This document shows, piece after piece, positions 13,440 through 16,784 of a DNA stretch of 16,784 nucleotides. This DNA is from SOKP01 sp048887165 (GTDB lineage Archaea; Asgardarchaeota; Lokiarchaeia; Sigyniarchaeales; SOKP01). The stretch spans positions 1 to 16,784 of the forward strand of contig JBHLJZ010000086.1 in assembly GCA_048887165.1 (NCBI GenBank). Direction: 5' to 3'. Every line of letters begins with the position of its first letter. Within the stretch, counting starts at the first letter, position 1. The translations under genes and the position numbers were made by a program. The notes under the pieces were generated by a model. The model saw only the letters and a list, made by a program, of their open reading frames with translations, had not been told where the DNA came from and did no database searches.

Positions 13440-13452
13440 GTTAAATATAAGG
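13440..13452 (+). promoter_or_regulatory. TATA box for the 13508 gene
   Basis: GTTAAATATAAGG places transcription start near 13475, leaving a leader of roughly 30-40 bases that contains the SD AGGTGA at 13506-13511. Confidence 0.4.
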
Positions 13453-13507
13453 TCATAATTTTTCTTCTTACCTCTGAAATCTAATAAAATTAAATGATTA
13501 AAAATAG

Positions 13508-13843
13508 GTGAAAAATTTGTTAATAGTAACTCAACATTGGTGGCCTCATGGGCAATCAGCAAAAGTTGGAAAAATTTATCTTGAAGTGATGAAAAAATTT
13601 CCTGATGATAAGACTATTTCTAAACCTGTTCTACGCTCCGCAATTTGGGCACTTAAAGATGGTATGTATAGTACTACGATTAGTGCAATTCAACCAGGAA
13701 AAGTGAAGGATTCTATGGATCTCGCAATGAAACGACTATTAATGATGGCAGAATCTGTTGAAGGATTTAAATATGAAGTTCATATTGCCTATGACCTCGT
13801 GGAAGGTATGCCATTGGTAGGATTAGCAGCTCCTGCAGAATAA
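13508..13843 (+). CDS. Small soluble protein, probable dimeric alpha/beta-barrel fold
   Basis: About 108-111 residues. A first strand, LLIVTQHWW, a helix (AKVGKIYLEVMKK), strands around YSTTISAIQ and YEVHIAYDL, and a helix of about 70-88 give a ferredoxin-like beta-alpha-beta pattern seen in dimeric barrel proteins. The HWWPHG segment could bind a ligand or metal. It is broadly similar in size and opening strand to the 9039 product but shows no convincing identity with it. GTG 13508 opens the longest frame, yet lies within the AGGTGA SD; TTG 13517 has a five-base spacer and may be the true start. T-tract terminator downstream. Function unknown. Confidence 0.55.
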   Translation: MKNLLIVTQHWWPHGQSAKVGKIYLEVMKKFPDDKTISKPVLRSAIWALKDGMYSTTISAIQPGKVKDSMDLAMKRLLMMAESVEGFKYEVHIAYDLVEGMPLVGLAAPAE

Positions 13844-13880
13844 TCTTGCACCAATAGCTATTATAAAATAAAGCACAAAA

Positions 13881-13893
13881 TTCCCTTTTTTTT
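13881..13893 (+). terminator. T-tract terminator after the 13508 gene
   Basis: TTCCCTTTTTTTT lies about 40 bp after the stop at 13843. No hairpin is obvious, as is usual for archaeal termination. Confidence 0.45.
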
Positions 13894-13924
13894 ATTTAAA
13901 TTTTCATCAAATAATATTATCAAT

Positions 13925-14414
13925 ATGTTAACTATTGCAAAGAATCCGCGAGTTCATAAAGGATTCATTGATTTTTTAATATCTTCGAATATTTCACACG
14001 CAATAGTAATGCTTTATCACACTGAGAGTCTCTTACAGATTGCAGATTTAATAATAATGCAGCTGAGTTACCATTTGTAGATGATTCAATTGATTTCATT
14101 GTTAGTAATGTTTCATTTCATCATTGGAAATATCCTGTTAAAGTTTTTAACGAAAGTTATCGGGTTTTAAAAGAGAATGGAAAGGCTTGGATTTAAGATG
14201 GATGCTATAATCTTCCGGATAAAGAAGTGCTTAAATTGATGCAAAATTATAGTTTTTTTCAATATTTAATTTTAATAGAATACAACGACTTCACGGATTT
14301 GATTGGGAAGTATACCATACCAAAATTAAAAGTCTACTTCAAACTATGAAATTTAAGGATAAATTTCAAATGGAACTATCAGACGGTTGGATGAAAATCT
14401 CTCTCAAGAAATAG
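13925..14414 (+). pseudogene. Decayed class I SAM-dependent methyltransferase
   Basis: Three reading frames must be joined. Frame 2 from ATG 13925 gives a likely N-terminus (LTIAKNPRVHKGFIDFLISS). Frame 1 (about 14020-14270) gives the recognisable core: AAELPFVDDSIDFIVSNVSF, HHWKYPVKVFNESYRVLKEN, then GKAWI and an in-frame TAA at 14194-14196 before DGCYNLPDKE, where this family has a Tyr. Frame 0 (about 14277-14414) gives the C-terminus, HGFDWEVYHTKIKSLL and SDGWMKISLKK. The glycine-rich SAM-binding loop (motif I) is missing between the first two segments, so an internal deletion as well as two frameshifts and a stop have occurred. Not functional. It occupies nearly all of the 584-bp gap 13844-14427. 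Confidence 0.75.
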
Positions 14415-14427
14415 GATTATTCCGTTT

Positions 14428-15252
14428 TTAACCAATTTGTACACATCTCATTGAAATTGAGCCATGTTGAAATCCTTCGTGAATAAATTTTATAGGTTCA
14501 TCCTTATCTTGCAATGCAGCTGCGTAAATCAGTGGAAGGTAATGATCCCAAGTTGGAATACCCAATTTAGCTACTTCGCCCATTTTTTTGAAATTTATTA
14601 ATTCTTGATGATTATTGCATATCAGATTTTGTTTTACAATCTCATCAAGTTTTTTTGCCCAATCCATTATTGGCGCGTTAACATTGTAGTCAATAATTCC
14701 CAAATTATGAACAATGTTTCCACTTCCGATTATTAAAACTCCTTGCTCGCGAAGAAATGCTAATTTTTTTGCTAAACTATAATGATGTGTTATCGGTTTT
14801 AAGTCCCATCGGTTAAACCCATAATCCAAGCTCAGCTCTAAGACAGGAATATCCGCTTTGGGATAAATATGTTTAAGGATTGACCACGATGCATGATCAT
14901 AACCCCATTCATAATCACATTTCACATTATAAGATTTCAGTTCATTACTTGTGTGCGTAGCTAATTCTGGCCATCCAGAACTTGGATAATCAATTTCATA
15001 AAGTTCTTTTGGAAATCCATAAAAGTCGTATATTAATTTAGGATTTTTGGAACATAATACTCTGGTTCCAGAGGTTAGCCAGTGAGCTGAAATTACTAAA
15101 ATAGCTTTTGGTTTAGGTAAATCATTAGCTATTTTTTTCATATCTTGGGTAAATTTATTATCAGAAATAATATTCATCGGGGAACCATGCCCTATAAAGA
15201 GGACTGGCATTTTGGTTTCTTGATCTTCATATTTTTTCATATTTAACTTCAC
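14428..15252 (-). CDS. DODA-type extradiol ring-cleavage dioxygenase
   Basis: 274 residues, normal for the LigB/4,5-DOPA dioxygenase (YgiD-like) family. Conserved histidines are present: GHGSPM (H22), ISAHW (H57), GYDHASW (H120), GSGNIVHNLG (H182), TWDHYLP (H237) and FQHGSISM (H263). In characterised members the metal (Fe or Zn) is held by the first two His and a later one, with another His catalytic. They insert O2 into catechols beside the hydroxyls. It is cytosolic. The longest frame starts at GTG 15252, but an SD-like GAGTGA overlaps it, and ATG at codon 5 (15240), eight bases further on, is the better start. It follows the hemerythrin-like gene in one operon. The true substrate is unknown; in anaerobes such proteins may act on other phenolics. 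Confidence 0.85.
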   Translation of the reverse strand: MKLNMKKYEDQETKMPVLFIGHGSPMNIISDNKFTQDMKKIANDLPKPKAILVISAHWLTSGTRVLCSKNPKLIYDFYGFPKELYEIDYPSSGWPELATHTSNELKSYNVKCDYEWGYDHASWSILKHIYPKADIPVLELSLDYGFNRWDLKPITHHYSLAKKLAFLREQGVLIIGSGNIVHNLGIIDYNVNAPIMDWAKKLDEIVKQNLICNNHQELINFKKMGEVAKLGIPTWDHYLPLIYAAALQDKDEPIKFIHEGFQHGSISMRCVQIG

Positions 15253-15278
15253 TCGATAATATAATTCTTAATAAAATG

Positions 15279-15815
15279 TTATTTATTTTGAAGATTTTCA
15301 ACCACTTTTTGATATTTTTCATGAATCAACGTTTTATCAAAATCCCAGAATTCTTGGAGCATTTTATCCTGTTCTTCTTCAGTAAAATATTTCATTACAG
15401 GGATAAAAAAGTGCTTATCTTCTTTTTCTATATGTTTTGGATAAAAATCAACTAATTTATTCATCAAGTTGACTATTTCATCTACTTGATCAACATTACC
15501 TTTGACATATTGACTTTTAGCATCAACTAGCTTTCCTACGGTATTTCTTGCCCATATATGTTCCTCAATAAGTTCTTCCATTATTTTATTATGATTAGGA
15601 GAAAGCTTCTTCATCTCTAAATCCCTAAAAAGAATATCCTCTTCCTTTCCATGGTGAGTTCTATCAGCATACGTCCTGATAAAATCTACAGCTATGTCAA
15701 TGAATAAAGGATTTGCTTTATTGTATTCTTTCATCTTATCAATTTCATTTTTGATGAGAAGAATCATTTTTTCAATTAATCTGTGTTCTTTCATTAATGG
15801 TCCAATTGGCATCAT
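15279..15815 (-). CDS. Hemerythrin-like (HHE) domain protein
   Basis: 178 residues, four-helix-bundle pattern. Likely diiron ligands are visible: H11 (KEHRLIE), H54/H55 and E58/E59 (THHGKEEDILF), H86 (EEHIWAR), H128 and E132 (HIEKEDKHFF). Hemerythrin domains reversibly bind O2 or sense or scavenge NO and peroxide; HHE proteins also occur in iron-sulfur cluster repair. The C-terminal helix beyond 145 is an addition. It is soluble. Strong SD GGAGGTGA lies eight bases before ATG 15815. TATA box at about 15865-15879 on the - strand. It is the promoter-proximal gene of an operon with the dioxygenase, which suggests shared handling of O2 or redox stress. Confidence 0.85.
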   Translation of the reverse strand: MMPIGPLMKEHRLIEKMILLIKNEIDKMKEYNKANPLFIDIAVDFIRTYADRTHHGKEEDILFRDLEMKKLSPNHNKIMEELIEEHIWARNTVGKLVDAKSQYVKGNVDQVDEIVNLMNKLVDFYPKHIEKEDKHFFIPVMKYFTEEEQDKMLQEFWDFDKTLIHEKYQKVVENLQNK

Positions 15816-15834
15816 TTAATTTTTCACCTCCTAA

Positions 15835-15879
15835 TTTCTAATTATTTCTAATTAATAATTTAATGTATATAAAAATAAT
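15835..15879 (-). promoter_or_regulatory. Promoter of the hemerythrin-dioxygenase operon with tandem 10-bp repeat
   Basis: The - strand TATA box ATTATTTTTATATAC (15865-15879) predicts a start near 15843. Two perfect tandem copies of TTTCTAATTA (15835-15844 and 15845-15854) cover that position, and could be an operator. Confidence 0.4.
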
Positions 15880-15956
15880 TTCGAACATGTTTAACTAGTT
15901 CCAGTAAATGATATTAGCTTTCAATTTAAATTATTAACTGGATCGTTTCCTAAAGG

Positions 15957-15997
15957 ATTTTTATATAGATGAGGGATATATATAATTAATCATTATA
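15957..15997 (+). promoter_or_regulatory. Promoter region of the beta-helix gene
   Basis: Two TATA-like elements, GATTTTTATATAG (15957-15969) and GATATATATAATT (15975-15987), precede GTG 16017. The second overlaps an inverted repeat, TATAAT (15981-15986) and ATTATA (15992-15997). Confidence 0.35.
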
Positions 15998-16016
15998 TGA
16001 AGGGTTGAGAATTTAA

Positions 16017-16784
16017 GTGTTAAGAAAACAGGCTAGCCTTATAATAATAATGCTATGTGGTTTTATAATTGCCTTTAATGCTATTTTTGGTTTTTTTAGT
16101 AATTTTCCCAACAGGAACAACTATATTATACCCCCCATAGATTCAAAAGAACAGTTAGGGACCGCTAGTACTCCATTTCTAATAAAAAATGAGACGATTA
16201 ACTCGGATGAGACTTGGAGTGGTAATATTCTTGTAACTAGTAGCATTACTGTATCTAAGGGGGCAACACTTACAATTCTGCCTGGAACAGTCGTGAAATT
16301 TAAGCATTATAGGGGATATAAAAATCCTGAAATGAGGTTAAGTCTTTTTATACTTGGGACTATAAAGGCGTTAGGAGCAGCAGATCAGCAGATATGGTTT
16401 ACTTCAGATGCCGAACCGCCAATAAATGGAGATTGGGATGGAATTTATATGAATGGTACGACAAACTCTATATTTAATTATACTATTGTAGAATATGGGC
16501 TTGTAGGAATTGTTCAATTTCACTCTGATTCATTAGTTGCTAATTCAATAGTAAGATGGGTAAATACAGAAGGGTTATATGCTGAATATTCTGAAGTGGA
16601 ATATGTAAATAATACTTTATATGGAAATGGATACCATGAGATAGCTTTAGAACAGTTTAATAATGCAACTGTTGAAAACAACGTATTTAAAAATGGAACT
16701 GTTGCTTTTCACTCGGAAAATTCTGAAGCATATCTAAAAGGAAATTATTTTACCAACTATAGTGGTAATACTGTGTCAGTCGCT
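16017..16784 (+). CDS. Secreted right-handed beta-helix protein (N-terminal part, runs off window)
   Basis: 256 codons from GTG 16017, open to the window edge. The N-terminus is a signal peptide or anchor: MLRKQ followed by a hydrophobic stretch (about 6-28, ASLIIIMLCGFIIAFNAIFG). After a short linker comes ITVSKGATLTILPGTVVKF (about 83-101), typical of the start of secreted beta-helix proteins. Asn-, Gly- and aromatic-rich rungs follow, such as SIFNYTIVEYG, VENNVFKNG and YLKGNYFTNYSG, resembling PbH1/NosD-type repeats. Such proteins are surface adhesins, polysaccharide-binding or S-layer-associated. Many NxS/T sites would allow N-glycosylation. The C-terminus, where an archaeosortase signal could lie, is not visible. 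A weak purine-rich AGGGTTGAG (16001-16009) is the only candidate SD. Confidence 0.7.
   Translation, partial: MLRKQASLIIIMLCGFIIAFNAIFGFFSNFPNRNNYIIPPIDSKEQLGTASTPFLIKNETINSDETWSGNILVTSSITVSKGATLTILPGTVVKFKHYRGYKNPEMRLSLFILGTIKALGAADQQIWFTSDAEPPINGDWDGIYMNGTTNSIFNYTIVEYGLVGIVQFHSDSLVANSIVRWVNTEGLYAEYSEVEYVNNTLYGNGYHEIALEQFNNATVENNVFKNGTVAFHSENSEAYLKGNYFTNYSGNTVSVA

Overview
The window looks like chromosome of an Asgard archaeon, most likely of the Lokiarchaeia (Promethearchaeota) group. DNA is strongly AT-rich, promoters carry archaeal TATA boxes, several genes have GGAGGTGA-type Shine-Dalgarno (SD) sequences while others look leaderless, and the gene content mixes archaeal families (tandem Lrp/AsnC regulator, archaeosortase, CruF-like membrane protein) with eukaryote-like ones (a gelsolin-like domain protein and a sphingosine-1-phosphate-lyase-like enzyme). 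The assignment rests on family recognition only; no rRNA or tRNA is present to confirm it.

Left block (1-3925, all + strand): a ribbon-helix-helix repressor gene behind an array of TGTAA/TTACA half-sites, two small unknown genes, a gelsolin-like protein, a protein with a C-terminal zinc ribbon, a 389-residue protein of a Lokiarchaeia-type family also ending in a zinc ribbon, and a very small helical ORF. Close spacing from 488 to 2253 suggests one transcription unit. It is the least explained part of the window.

Middle block (3970-8833, - strand): a large acyl-CoA dehydrogenase, a five-helix membrane protein, an archaeosortase/exosortase-family protein with its Cys-Arg-His residues, and, 19 bp upstream of it in the same operon, the S1P-lyase-like PLP enzyme. 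The lyase/archaeosortase pairing is the most suggestive functional association here.

Next (9039-10421, + strand) come a small DUF3303-like protein and a regulator made of two Lrp/AsnC units, with a perfect palindrome upstream. Then (10572-13843) a flavodoxin with a small membrane protein (-), an iron-sulfur flavoprotein-like reductase (+), a two-gene membrane operon with a CruF-like protein (+), and a small probable alpha/beta-barrel protein (+). A decayed SAM methyltransferase pseudogene follows (13925-14414).

Right end: a hemerythrin-like protein and a DODA-type extradiol dioxygenase in one - strand operon, suggesting O2 or NO handling, and the first 256 codons of a secreted beta-helix protein running off the window (+).

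Translation starts deserve attention. In several genes the GTG that opens the longest frame lies inside the SD, and the properly spaced codon is TTG or even ATA. A 57-bp, 88% identical non-coding repeat (6307-6363 and 8937-8993) is also present.
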